In this document: positions 24,665 to 30,853 of the stretch, in pieces
How positions within the stretch are numbered: position 1 is the first letter of the stretch
Layout: each line of letters starts with the position of its first letter
Source: a virus
Virus record (IMG/VR): IMGVR_UViG_3300008111_000087
Location: 1 to 32,322 of that record
Strand: one strand, 5' to 3'
Length of the DNA stretch: 32,322 nucleotides
The notes under the pieces: model-generated
What the model saw: the letters and a program-made list of their open reading frames with translations, nothing else
What the model was told of the DNA's origin: nothing
The model's database searches: none
Translations under genes and position numbers: made by a program

Positions 24665-26441
24665 TTTTAGTGACTTTATAGAGGCACTTGATCAAAGTCC
24701 ATTTGAAGAAGATCCTGTAGATGTAAGAACATTTGTTACTGGAAAAGATTATTTAAATCAACCAGAACTTTCTGAGTATCAATATACACTTGTAGAATGT
24801 ATGAGTCAAATTTTTAAAAAAGAAGATGTTGAAAGATGGCTAGGAAAGGAAAAGGGAAGTGACCATTATAAAAAATACACCAAGTCTGAAGTTATTCTTA
24901 TGTGTGGAAAAGGTAGTGGTAAAGATCATACTTCTACCATTGGCTGTGCTTATATTGTCTATAAACTTTTATGCCTCAAAGATCCATCGAGGTATTTTGG
25001 GAAACCATCGAACGATGCAATAGATTTAATTAACGTTGCAGTAAACGCACAACAAGCAAAGAACGTATTCTTTAAAGGATTTAAATCAAAGATTGAAGGC
25101 TCACCCTGGTTTGCGGGAAAGTATGAAGCAAAGGTAGATAACATAGAATTTAACAAAGCAATTACAGTTTATTCTGGACACTCAGAAAGAGAGTCTGCAG
25201 AAGGTTTAAACTTAATGCTTGCCGTTCTTGATGAAATTTCTGGATTTGCTATGGAAACAGGAACTGGAAACGATCAAGGAAAGACAGCAGATAACTTATA
25301 TAAAGCATTTAGAGGCTCTGTTGATTCACGTTTCCCAGACTTTGGAAAGGTAATTCTTCTTTCATTTCCAAGATACAAGGGTGACTTTATTTCACAAAGA
25401 TATGAAGATGTTGTTGCAGAAAAAGAAACTGGTCTTAGAACACACGAATTCATAATTAACCCAACACTTTCTGATGATGATCCAACAAATAAATTTACAA
25501 TTGAGTGGGAAGAGGATAACATTCTTAGTTACAAATATCCTGGAGTATTTGCATTAAGAAGACCTACATGGGAAATGAATCCCACAAGAAGCATTGAAGA
25601 CTTTAAAATAGCATTCTTTACAGATCAGTCAGATGCATTAATGCGTTTTGCTTGTATGCCTACAGTTTCATCAGATGCATTCTTTAAGGATAGAACTAAA
25701 GTCGAAAAGGCACTGTCAAGACATAACCCATTAGACAACAATAGAAGATTTGATTTTAATTTTAAACCACAAGAGGATGTTGAATATTTTGTTCACGCTG
25801 ACTTAGCACAAAAACATGATAAGTGTGCAGTATCTATTGCACATGTTGAAAAGTGGGTTAGTGTTCAGTCATTCAATAACTATGAACAGGTTATGCCATT
25901 AGTTGTTGTTGATGCTATCGCATACTGGGAGCCAAGACGTGAAGGTCCAGTTGATCTAAGTGAAGTTAAGAATTGGATTATTGATTTAAGAAGACAGGGT
26001 TTTAATCTTGGACTAGTTACATTTGATCGTTGGCAATCCTTTGATATTCAAAATGAATTAAAACAGGTGGGTATAAAAACTGAAACACTATCTGTTGCAA
26101 AAAAGCATTATGAAGACTTGGCAATGCTTGTTTACGAAGAAAGAGTTGAAGCACCACATATAGACATACTTTTAGAAGAAATGTTTGAATTAAGAATCAT
26201 GGGTAATAGAGTAGACCATCCTCGTAAAAAGTCAAAGGACTTGGCAGATGCTATGTGTGGCTCTGTTTATAATGCTATTAGCAGGTCACAAAAGGACAGA
26301 ATAAAAGAAGTAGAGGTTCATACATGGTCAAGAGGTGGGGTAGACAATGACTCTATCAGAGATGATGACTACGGATATGAAAAAGAAAGAATTGCTGGAA
26401 GGTCACTAAACAACTGGAATGGTGGGTTCAGATTGATATGA
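24645..26441 (+). CDS. terL: Terminase large subunit
   Basis: 598 residues. The TTG start follows GGAGG by 9 nt and overlaps the small subunit. The ATPase has Walker A CGKGSGKD (87-94) and Walker B MLAVLDEIS with D196/E197. The C-terminal RNase-H-type nuclease has D386 in FVHADLAQKHDKCA, D461 in VTFDRWQS and D532/D535 in KDLADAMCG. It pumps DNA into the prohead and cuts the concatemer. Unusually, portal and capsid genes do not follow within this window. Assignment is secure from motifs and length. Confidence 0.95.
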   Translation: MTPTPIDFSDFIEALDQSPFEEDPVDVRTFVTGKDYLNQPELSEYQYTLVECMSQIFKKEDVERWLGKEKGSDHYKKYTKSEVILMCGKGSGKDHTSTIGCAYIVYKLLCLKDPSRYFGKPSNDAIDLINVAVNAQQAKNVFFKGFKSKIEGSPWFAGKYEAKVDNIEFNKAITVYSGHSERESAEGLNLMLAVLDEISGFAMETGTGNDQGKTADNLYKAFRGSVDSRFPDFGKVILLSFPRYKGDFISQRYEDVVAEKETGLRTHEFIINPTLSDDDPTNKFTIEWEEDNILSYKYPGVFALRRPTWEMNPTRSIEDFKIAFFTDQSDALMRFACMPTVSSDAFFKDRTKVEKALSRHNPLDNNRRFDFNFKPQEDVEYFVHADLAQKHDKCAVSIAHVEKWVSVQSFNNYEQVMPLVVVDAIAYWEPRREGPVDLSEVKNWIIDLRRQGFNLGLVTFDRWQSFDIQNELKQVGIKTETLSVAKKHYEDLAMLVYEERVEAPHIDILLEEMFELRIMGNRVDHPRKKSKDLADAMCGSVYNAISRSQKDRIKEVEVHTWSRGGVDNDSIRDDDYGYEKERIAGRSLNNWNGGFRLI

Positions 26442-26806
26442 GCGATATGGAAGACTTCAGTGAAGAACAGAAAGAATATGTTAATAGATTTTTAGAATTA
26501 ATGATTGAATTAGGTGCTATAGAAATTTCGGGGTATGACTCAAAAATAGACTCTTTTACATATACCATTACTCCTAAGATGAAAGAACTTATTCCAGAGT
26601 TCTTTGAAGAACATATGAAATTTATAAATCAAATAGCCTTTGATCTATGGAATCAGGGATATGTAGAAATTAAATTTGAGGACGAAGGTCCTTTGGTAAT
26701 GCTTAAAGAGGACATAGACTATCCAGCCATACTTGATGGTTTAAAAGATGAAGAAAGAATGTTTTTAGAGAACATGCTCAACTACGATAACGGTGGTATA
26801 ATTTAG
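26438..26806 (+). CDS. Unknown acidic protein after terminase, 122 aa
   Basis: ATGA overlap with the terminase stop. Acidic, helical first half (EEQKEYVNRFLELMIELGAI) with an ITPKMKELIPEFFEEHMKFI helix and a strand pair QGYVEIKFEDEGPLVMLKED in the middle; this looks like a winged-helix-sized alpha/beta domain that could contact proteins rather than DNA, given its charge. No family recognised. Its last codons contain the promoter for the following gene. Confidence 0.6.
   Translation: MSDMEDFSEEQKEYVNRFLELMIELGAIEISGYDSKIDSFTYTITPKMKELIPEFFEEHMKFINQIAFDLWNQGYVEIKFEDEGPLVMLKEDIDYPAILDGLKDEERMFLENMLNYDNGGII
26794..26802 (+). promoter_or_regulatory. Extended -10 promoter for leaderless mRNA (TGGTATAAT)
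   Basis: Identical nonamer to the element at 12584. It ends 6 nt before the ATG at 26809, with TTAGTT between and no Shine-Dalgarno. It overlaps the end of the preceding coding sequence, so transcription of the next gene can start at its own ATG. Confidence 0.65.
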
Positions 26807-26808
26807 TT

Positions 26809-27894
26809 ATGCCTTACGATATTAAGAGAAACTATGGTGGTTGCAAGGGTTATGCAGTAGTTGGTCCATCTGGATCACACGGATGCCACCCATCACGTAA
26901 AAAGGCAATCGAGCAACAAAGAGCCTTGTATGCTGCTGAAGCACAGGCTAAAAAATCACATGATGATGTAATTACTAATGAAGATACCCCAAATACAAAG
27001 CCACATTCTTTAGAAGAGTGTGAAGACAAAGAAAATTGTCCAGAGCATATGGGTAAAAAATCTCCATGTTGGGATGGATATGTGCAACGTGGTATGAAAC
27101 CTGGAAAAGATGGAAAGATGGTTCCAAACTGTGTTCCAGTAACTAAATCAGATTGCTGCCCAGACATGACAAAAGCAGAAGGATGGGAAGGTCAGTCTTT
27201 ATATGAAGAATTACCAGAACCAGAAAAAGTTTTAGCAAATAAATTATTAGAATTAGCAGATGAAGTAGGTCCACTAGATAAAGCAGAAGGAATCTGGGTT
27301 GGATATGTTGATGGTAGTCAAAACGACAACCTATCTATAGGAATTAAATGTGGCAATTGTGCACTTCACAAATCAGAAAATTCTTGTATGATTTTATCTA
27401 TTCCAATTGAAGAAAATGGTAATTGTAGATTTGCTGTAGTTCCAAATTCTAGAGTAAATACAGACATGATAATGGATGATGAAATGACAAAGAGATCAAT
27501 AGAAGATTTAGATTTAAGACCAACAGAGTCTATGGCAAATAATGCACGTAGAGGGCTAGAATTAAGACGTAAGTTTGGAAGAGGTGGCACAGCAGTTGGT
27601 GTTGCTCGTGCAAGAGACTTAGCAAATAGAAAAGAATTAAGTCCAGAAACAGTAGCAAGAATGTACTCTTTCTTTTCTCGTCATGAAGTAGATAAAAAGG
27701 GTAAAGATTGGAATAACTCAGAAAGACCATCCAATGGAAAAATTGCATGGCTTCTTTGGGGTGGAGACTCTGGATATGCATGGGCTAGATCAAAATGGAA
27801 TGCTATACAAAGAGTTAGAGCACAAAAATCAAACGACCCAGTCTGGTATGGATCAGCGTTTGAACTTAAAAAAGATATTGACAACGGCTTCTAA
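26809..27894 (+). CDS. Cysteine-rich multi-module protein, probably head-associated
   Basis: 361 residues built of several small modules. Residues 8-45 (GCKGYAVV ... CHPSRKKA, then a helix) match a motif common at the front of phage head/prohead proteins. Residues 87-110 (CWDGYVQRGMKPGKDGK, then MVPNCVP) are a second such short motif. Residues 160-212 hold a quartet C181-x2-C184 ... C193 ... C206, resembling a small HiPIP-like or metal-binding fold. Residues 240-335 (RRGLELRRKFGRGGTAVGVA, then RHEVDKKG and IAWLLWGGDSGYAW) resemble the DUF5872-type domain found in phage and plasmid proteins. Position after the terminase suggests a role in capsid assembly. No protease catalytic site can be assigned. 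Start: ATG directly after a leaderless-type promoter. Confidence 0.65.
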   Translation: MPYDIKRNYGGCKGYAVVGPSGSHGCHPSRKKAIEQQRALYAAEAQAKKSHDDVITNEDTPNTKPHSLEECEDKENCPEHMGKKSPCWDGYVQRGMKPGKDGKMVPNCVPVTKSDCCPDMTKAEGWEGQSLYEELPEPEKVLANKLLELADEVGPLDKAEGIWVGYVDGSQNDNLSIGIKCGNCALHKSENSCMILSIPIEENGNCRFAVVPNSRVNTDMIMDDEMTKRSIEDLDLRPTESMANNARRGLELRRKFGRGGTAVGVARARDLANRKELSPETVARMYSFFSRHEVDKKGKDWNNSERPSNGKIAWLLWGGDSGYAWARSKWNAIQRVRAQKSNDPVWYGSAFELKKDIDNGF

Positions 27895-27900
27895 ATAGTA

Positions 27901-27924
27901 TAGAATATTATAAAGGAAACGGAG
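27901..27924 (+). promoter_or_regulatory. Possible promoter and ribosome site before accessory genes
   Basis: The 35-nt gap after 27894 holds TAGAAT (27901-27906) as a poor -10 candidate and GGAAACGGAG (27915-27924), whose GGAG is 5 nt from the ATG at 27930. The ribosome site is good; the promoter is tentative. Confidence 0.3.
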
Positions 27925-27929
27925 TTGTA

Positions 27930-28115
27930 ATGAATGGAAATAAAATCCCAGAAGATACTTTACAAGTTATGCTTAATTATTACAGGAACAAGTGCAGCCA
28001 ACTTGAGTATGAATTTTTACTTTATAAGGCAACTGCTGAAAAACAAATTGCTGAAATTCAGTCAATTGCAGACAGTAGACGAAATGCTCAAAATACCACA
28101 GAGTCCAGTAATTAG
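27930..28115 (+). CDS. Small coiled-coil protein, 61 aa
   Basis: Clear GGAG ribosome site. The sequence is a predicted helix (NYYRNKCSQLEYEFLLYKAT, then AEKQIAEIQSIADSRRN) with heptad-like hydrophobic spacing and a polar end. No membrane segment. It opens a block of short genes of unknown function. An overlapping frame from 27934 is not coding in its first part. Confidence 0.55.
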   Translation: MNGNKIPEDTLQVMLNYYRNKCSQLEYEFLLYKATAEKQIAEIQSIADSRRNAQNTTESSN

Positions 28116-28335
28116 TGAATTTGAAAATCAAACAGCAAAATTTTTATCAAAGATAAAAACTAGTTTTGCTATCGTAAATGACAAGGCATATTGGGTGAAT
28201 GACAACAAAGTTTACGAATCATCAATTCGTCCTAACGGAAGTATAGATATTAAAAATGCCAAAGTCATTGATGTTTTTTCAATGTCAGATAAAGAGATGA
28301 AGTCTCTTTTAAAGATCATAGATAGTTTAAAATAG
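28084..28335 (+). CDS. Small protein with W-V-D-K-Y motif, 83 aa
   Basis: ATG 28084 lies inside the end of the previous gene (32-nt overlap); the in-frame upstream extension is low-complexity and antagonised by the other frame, so the shorter start is preferred. Its Shine-Dalgarno is weak. The middle contains FAIVNDKAYWVNDNKVYESS, a strand-turn-strand unit that reappears in the next gene, followed by SIDIKNAKVIDV. The C-terminus is helical. Function unknown; the shared motif suggests a duplicated small domain. Confidence 0.5.
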   Translation: MLKIPQSPVISEFENQTAKFLSKIKTSFAIVNDKAYWVNDNKVYESSIRPNGSIDIKNAKVIDVFSMSDKEMKSLLKIIDSLK

Positions 28336-28554
28336 ATGAATAATTTTCAGTTGATTTACACCTTAGTGTTTTTTACTTGCTCTATATTATATACAGGATA
28401 CAAGATAAACAAATTATCAGAAAGAGAACCAGAAATTGTTAATATAGAGGTTATTGACAACAAAGCCCAGTGGGTGTATGATAGTAAGATATATTACGCT
28501 GATGTTATTAATGGAAAAATTGATAACTCAACAATGAAAAGAATAGAGATATAA
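28336..28554 (+). CDS. Membrane-anchored small protein with same motif, 72 aa
   Basis: Starts directly after the preceding stop. Residues 5-23 (QLIYTLVFFTCSILYTGYK) form one membrane helix or uncleaved anchor, so the short C-terminal domain should be placed on one face of the host membrane. That domain (IEVIDNKAQWVYDSKIYYAD, then VINGKIDNSTMKRIEI) aligns by eye with the motif in the previous protein. No signal cleavage site is obvious. Function unknown. Confidence 0.6.
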   Translation: MNNFQLIYTLVFFTCSILYTGYKINKLSEREPEIVNIEVIDNKAQWVYDSKIYYADVINGKIDNSTMKRIEI

Positions 28555-28555
28555 A

Positions 28556-28906
28556 GTGATTATCGCAGTAGAGGGAACCAAAGGGTTTTCTGATTATGAA
28601 GTTTTTATGAGAGCAATGGGTGTTGCTTTATCTACGCCAACTGTAGATAGCGACATTCAAGTGTGGTCACTAGGACCTCATAAAATCAATAACTTTACAG
28701 CAGCATTTTGTAATTCATCAGAACACTTTTTAAAAACAAAAGGATTTAAGATTTCTTTCTACAAAGTTAACCATGGATGGGTCGCAGAAAATCTTCATAG
28801 TGTAAACTATTTTGGATTTTTTAGTTTACCTAACGATCCAGTATCAAGAATGTGTAAGGCAGCACAAGATATAGAAGGGTGCGAAGTTGGAATTTTTAGA
28901 TACTAA
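28556..28906 (+). CDS. SLOG/DUF2493-like protein, 116 aa
   Basis: GTG start two nt after the previous stop, with AGAG seven nt upstream. The N-terminus MIIAVEGTKGFSDYEVFMRA resembles the start of DUF2493/SLOG (YspA-like) proteins, a Rossmann-type strand followed by a G-[ST]-[RK]-x-F-x-D loop and a helix. Later strands (DIQVWSLGP, FKISFYKV) and an EVGIFRY end fit a small alpha/beta nucleotide-binding fold. Some SLOG proteins sense nucleotides in conflict systems; that link here is only a hypothesis. It overlaps the following membrane-protein gene by 20 nt. Confidence 0.5.
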   Translation: MIIAVEGTKGFSDYEVFMRAMGVALSTPTVDSDIQVWSLGPHKINNFTAAFCNSSEHFLKTKGFKISFYKVNHGWVAENLHSVNYFGFFSLPNDPVSRMCKAAQDIEGCEVGIFRY

Positions 28907-29162
28907 TACGTGGTCATTAATTATATTTTTAATTAACTCACTATCGTTACTATCAATAACATTATTATTTTCAAGAACGTCTGTAAAAACTATTCTATTA
29001 ACAATATCTCTGTGGCTAATATTACAAGTTGTATACATAATTTATGGATATTACAGTAATCAAATAGGCTTTACATTGATGGGAATTTTTAATATAATAG
29101 TTTCACTGGTTATGACATTTGCACAATTTGGACAAGAGGAAGAAGAATATGAAGACAGTTAA
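28887..29162 (+). CDS. Three-helix membrane protein, 91 aa (holin candidate)
   Basis: TTG start with AGAAGGG seven nt upstream. Three hydrophobic helices at about 8-27, 33-53 and 58-78 and an acidic tail (FGQEEEEYEDS) are visible; the length and topology would suit a class I holin, and an M23 endopeptidase lies 1.2 kb downstream. However, the tail is acidic instead of the basic end common in holins, and the gene is not next to the endopeptidase, so it may equally be a SLOG partner or exclusion protein. Confidence 0.55.
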   Translation: MEFLDTNTWSLIIFLINSLSLLSITLLFSRTSVKTILLTISLWLILQVVYIIYGYYSNQIGFTLMGIFNIIVSLVMTFAQFGQEEEEYEDS

Positions 29163-29373
29163 TAGCATAGACGAAATGGAACAAATCATAAGTTCTAATC
29201 CAGATATGGAATGGGATAACTGGACAGTAGTTGCGTATACCAATGATGATGGATACTATACTAAAGATGGTGTGTTTAGAAATAATAAGTGGATGACACA
29301 ATATAGATTTGATATGGTGTCATATGGTGTGTGGAATATTCCAGACAGGTTTATTACACATGTACAAGTTTGA
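29149..29373 (+). CDS. Unknown acidic protein, 74 aa
   Basis: ATG 29149 follows GAGGA by 8 nt and overlaps the membrane-protein end by 14 nt; an upstream in-frame ATG (29119) would overlap more and lacks such a site. Sequence is aromatic and acidic (EMEQIISSNPDMEWDNWTVV, then YTNDDGYYTKDGVFRNNKW). It looks like a small alpha/beta domain. No family recognised. Confidence 0.55.
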   Translation: MKTVNSIDEMEQIISSNPDMEWDNWTVVAYTNDDGYYTKDGVFRNNKWMTQYRFDMVSYGVWNIPDRFITHVQV

Positions 29374-29644
29374 TGAAAATAGATCGTGTCTTAATATGGA
29401 CACAAACTTATTCTTTGAAAAGTATGAAGAAGATCCGTTGGTGGCAGAAGGTGTTGATACATTATGTTCACAATGTCCAGCACAAAGACAATGCCTTGCT
29501 TACGCAGTCAGTAATCAAGAGTGGGGCGTTTGGGGTGGGGTTTATTTTGAAAACGGAAAGATATCAAAAGAATTTAACAAGCATAAGAATAATGACACAT
29601 GGTTTAAAACATGGTCTGGTATAACATTGGATAAGCAGAAGTGA
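29360..29644 (+). CDS. whiB: WhiB-family Fe-S transcription regulator
   Basis: 94 residues from ATG 29360, 14-nt overlap with the previous gene. Four cluster cysteines C10, C36, C39, C45 (CLNMDTNLFF, CSQCPAQRQC) and the GVWGG turn at 56-60 define the WhiB fold, which binds a 4Fe-4S cluster and contacts the host primary sigma factor. WhiB proteins are limited to Actinobacteria and their phages, so this is the best host clue in the window. It could reprogram host transcription or block host WhiB function, as known for mycobacteriophage WhiB proteins. The basic AT-hook-like tail of some WhiB proteins is only weakly represented (KEFNKHKNN). Confidence 0.9.
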   Translation: MYKFDENRSCLNMDTNLFFEKYEEDPLVAEGVDTLCSQCPAQRQCLAYAVSNQEWGVWGGVYFENGKISKEFNKHKNNDTWFKTWSGITLDKQK

Positions 29645-29913
29645 TGTATACAGAGCAAATGCAAAAAGCATTTAAGTCAATTCCAGCACCTAAAGAATTT
29701 AGAGCAGCAATTGTTGACTACGATACTTTTATAACTATAAGATTCTATGAAAGTCAGTGGAGACACTACACAGAGTCAGAAAGATTTAAGTGTGTTCAAT
29801 ACATGATGAATGTAAAGAAGGCACTTGAAAGTCTAGGAGCGGTTGTGGCAATTGACCCAGTCCTAGATTTAGAAACACCAGAAGATAGAGCACAGAGAAG
29901 AAGGAGAAAATAA
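29644..29913 (+). CDS. Unknown small protein before ssb, 89 aa
   Basis: ATG 29644 overlaps the WhiB stop (TGATG) and the stop overlaps the ssb ATG (TAATG), so it is coupled on both sides. The sequence has a strand pair with Asp and Tyr (AAIVDYDTFITIRFYESQW), a helix (SERFKCVQYMMNVKKALESL) and a very basic end (EDRAQRRRRK). This looks like a small RNA- or DNA-binding domain, but no family is recognised. Confidence 0.6.
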   Translation: MYTEQMQKAFKSIPAPKEFRAAIVDYDTFITIRFYESQWRHYTESERFKCVQYMMNVKKALESLGAVVAIDPVLDLETPEDRAQRRRRK

Positions 29914-30302
29914 TGCCACAAGTAATAACAGCAGTAGGAAATCTAGTTAAAGACCCAGAAGTAAAAACATTTGAAAAGGGTGCCTTAACAAAGTTACGCA
30001 TCGCATGCACAGACAGAATGTCTGATGGCAATGGTGGTTGGAAAGACGGAGATACAAATTTTTATGATGTAGCCGTCTGGAAAAGCCTTGGCGAATATGC
30101 AGCATCTACCTTGAAAAAGGGAGATAAAGTAATTGTTCAAGGTAAGATGAAATACCGTGAATTTAAAAAGAACGATGGATCCAATGGTCATGCATACGAA
30201 ATCGATGCATCAGATCTTGGTGTATATCTGACTAAAAAAACTGCTAATCCAGTAGCAGCAACAGTAGTAGCAGCACCAGGTGCAGCAACTGTTTGGGGCT
30301 AA
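29913..30302 (+). CDS. ssb: Single-stranded DNA-binding protein, bacterial SSB type
   Basis: 129 residues. The OB fold is clear from QVITAVGNLVKDPEVK, LTKLRIACTDR, FYDVAVWKSLGEYAASTLKK and GDKVIVQGKMKYREFK. The usual C-terminal DDDIPF-type acidic tip is missing; the protein ends in an Ala/Pro-rich stretch and TVWG, so it may not recruit host repair proteins the standard way. It is the second ssDNA-binding protein in this window beside the gp32-like one at 16285. Followed by a hairpin/terminator. Confidence 0.93.
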   Translation: MPQVITAVGNLVKDPEVKTFEKGALTKLRIACTDRMSDGNGGWKDGDTNFYDVAVWKSLGEYAASTLKKGDKVIVQGKMKYREFKKNDGSNGHAYEIDASDLGVYLTKKTANPVAATVVAAPGAATVWG

Positions 30303-30310
30303 TAGGATAG

Positions 30311-30316
30311 TATAAT
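30311..30316 (+). promoter_or_regulatory. -10 box before the M23 gene (TATAAT)
   Basis: Consensus TATAAT nine nt after the ssb stop, without the TGn extension. Transcription would begin at about 30323, inside the 5' arm of the hairpin that follows, giving a leader of about 50 nt to the endopeptidase gene. Confidence 0.45.
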
Positions 30317-30319
30317 AAA

Positions 30320-30354
30320 AGGAGGGTAGGTAAAACTGCCCTCCTATTTTATTT
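30320..30354 (+). terminator. Strong hairpin with T-rich tail after ssb
   Basis: AGGAGGGTAG (30320-30329) pairs with CTGCCCTCCT (30336-30345), ten pairs including one T-G, around a 6-nt loop, followed by ATTTTATTT. It looks like an intrinsic terminator for the ssb transcript. Because a -10 box lies just upstream and AAGGAG (30358-30363) just downstream, it could also be a 5' hairpin of the endopeptidase mRNA. Confidence 0.75.
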
Positions 30355-30372
30355 TATAAGGAGATATTAATA

Positions 30373-30786
30373 ATGGGATTACCAATTAAAGATGGAAAAA
30401 TTACAACACACTATAAGAAACTAGGAAAGATGTGGTCAAAAGGCTATCATACTGGTGTCGACTTCGCATGCAAAGAAGGAACAGAAATTATTGCAGTTGC
30501 AGACGGAAAAATTGAACCAGCAAACTGGGGAAAATCTTATGGCATTCAAGCAGTGCAAAAAGTTGAAGGCGGATGGGTAATTTATGCACATCTTTCTAAA
30601 CTTGATGTAAAGGCTGGAGATGTTGTAAAGGCAGGACAAAGAATTGGTGCATCAGGTAACACTGGCAACTCTTCTGGTCCTCACTTACATTTCGAAATGA
30701 GAAATAACATTCGTTGGTCTGCAGGACAAGATTTAGATCCTTCAAACATTCTCGGTGTAAATGCATTGCCACCTGCTAAAAAATAA
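30373..30786 (+). CDS. M23 family zinc metallopeptidase (endolysin-type)
   Basis: 137 residues with AAGGAG nine nt upstream. LytM/M23 motifs are complete: H26-x3-D30 (GYHTGVDFA), H73 (YAHLSK) and H104-x-H106 (GPHLHFE), which bind zinc and catalyse cleavage of peptidoglycan cross-bridges. Conserved glycines such as DVKAGDVVKAGQRIGASGNT precede the HxH. There is no signal peptide and no cell-wall-binding domain; the catalytic domain makes up the whole protein. Role: lysis or local wall opening. If it is the endolysin it needs a holin; the candidate at 28887 is uncertain. Its own transcript is suggested by the promoter and hairpin upstream. Confidence 0.9.
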   Translation: MGLPIKDGKITTHYKKLGKMWSKGYHTGVDFACKEGTEIIAVADGKIEPANWGKSYGIQAVQKVEGGWVIYAHLSKLDVKAGDVVKAGQRIGASGNTGNSSGPHLHFEMRNNIRWSAGQDLDPSNILGVNALPPAKK

Positions 30787-30805
30787 CATTTATAACTCAA
30801 AATAA

Positions 30806-30814
30806 TGTTAAAAT
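30806..30814 (+). promoter_or_regulatory. Extended -10 promoter (TGTTAAAAT)
   Basis: TGn plus TAAAAT in the 67-nt gap before the secreted-protein gene. Transcription would start at about 30820-30822, at the first base pairs of a hairpin. The bases after the box (AGTAAG) resemble those after the promoter at 16232 (AAAGTAAG). Confidence 0.5.
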
Positions 30815-30818
30815 AGTA

Positions 30819-30840
30819 AGGGTGTAATATGTTTTACCCT
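30819..30840 (+). promoter_or_regulatory. 5'-leader hairpin before secreted protein
   Basis: AGGGT (30819-30823) pairs with ACCCT (30836-30840) around a 12-nt AT-rich loop. GGAGA of the ribosome site starts at the next base. The stem lies at the predicted 5' end of the mRNA, as at 16248. Confidence 0.4.
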
Positions 30841-30853
30841 GGAGATCGGAGAA

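Noticed and set aside
27934-28083. Upstream part of the 133-codon frame at 27934
   Set aside because: It lies entirely over the better-supported frame from 27930, which has a good ribosome site.
29309-29359. Upstream start for WhiB
   Set aside because: The extension is in the coding frame shadow of the preceding gene and lies before the first conserved cysteine with no homologous sequence expected there.
29331-29624. 97-codon frame overlapping WhiB
   Set aside because: Shadow frame; WhiB in the other frame has all signature residues.
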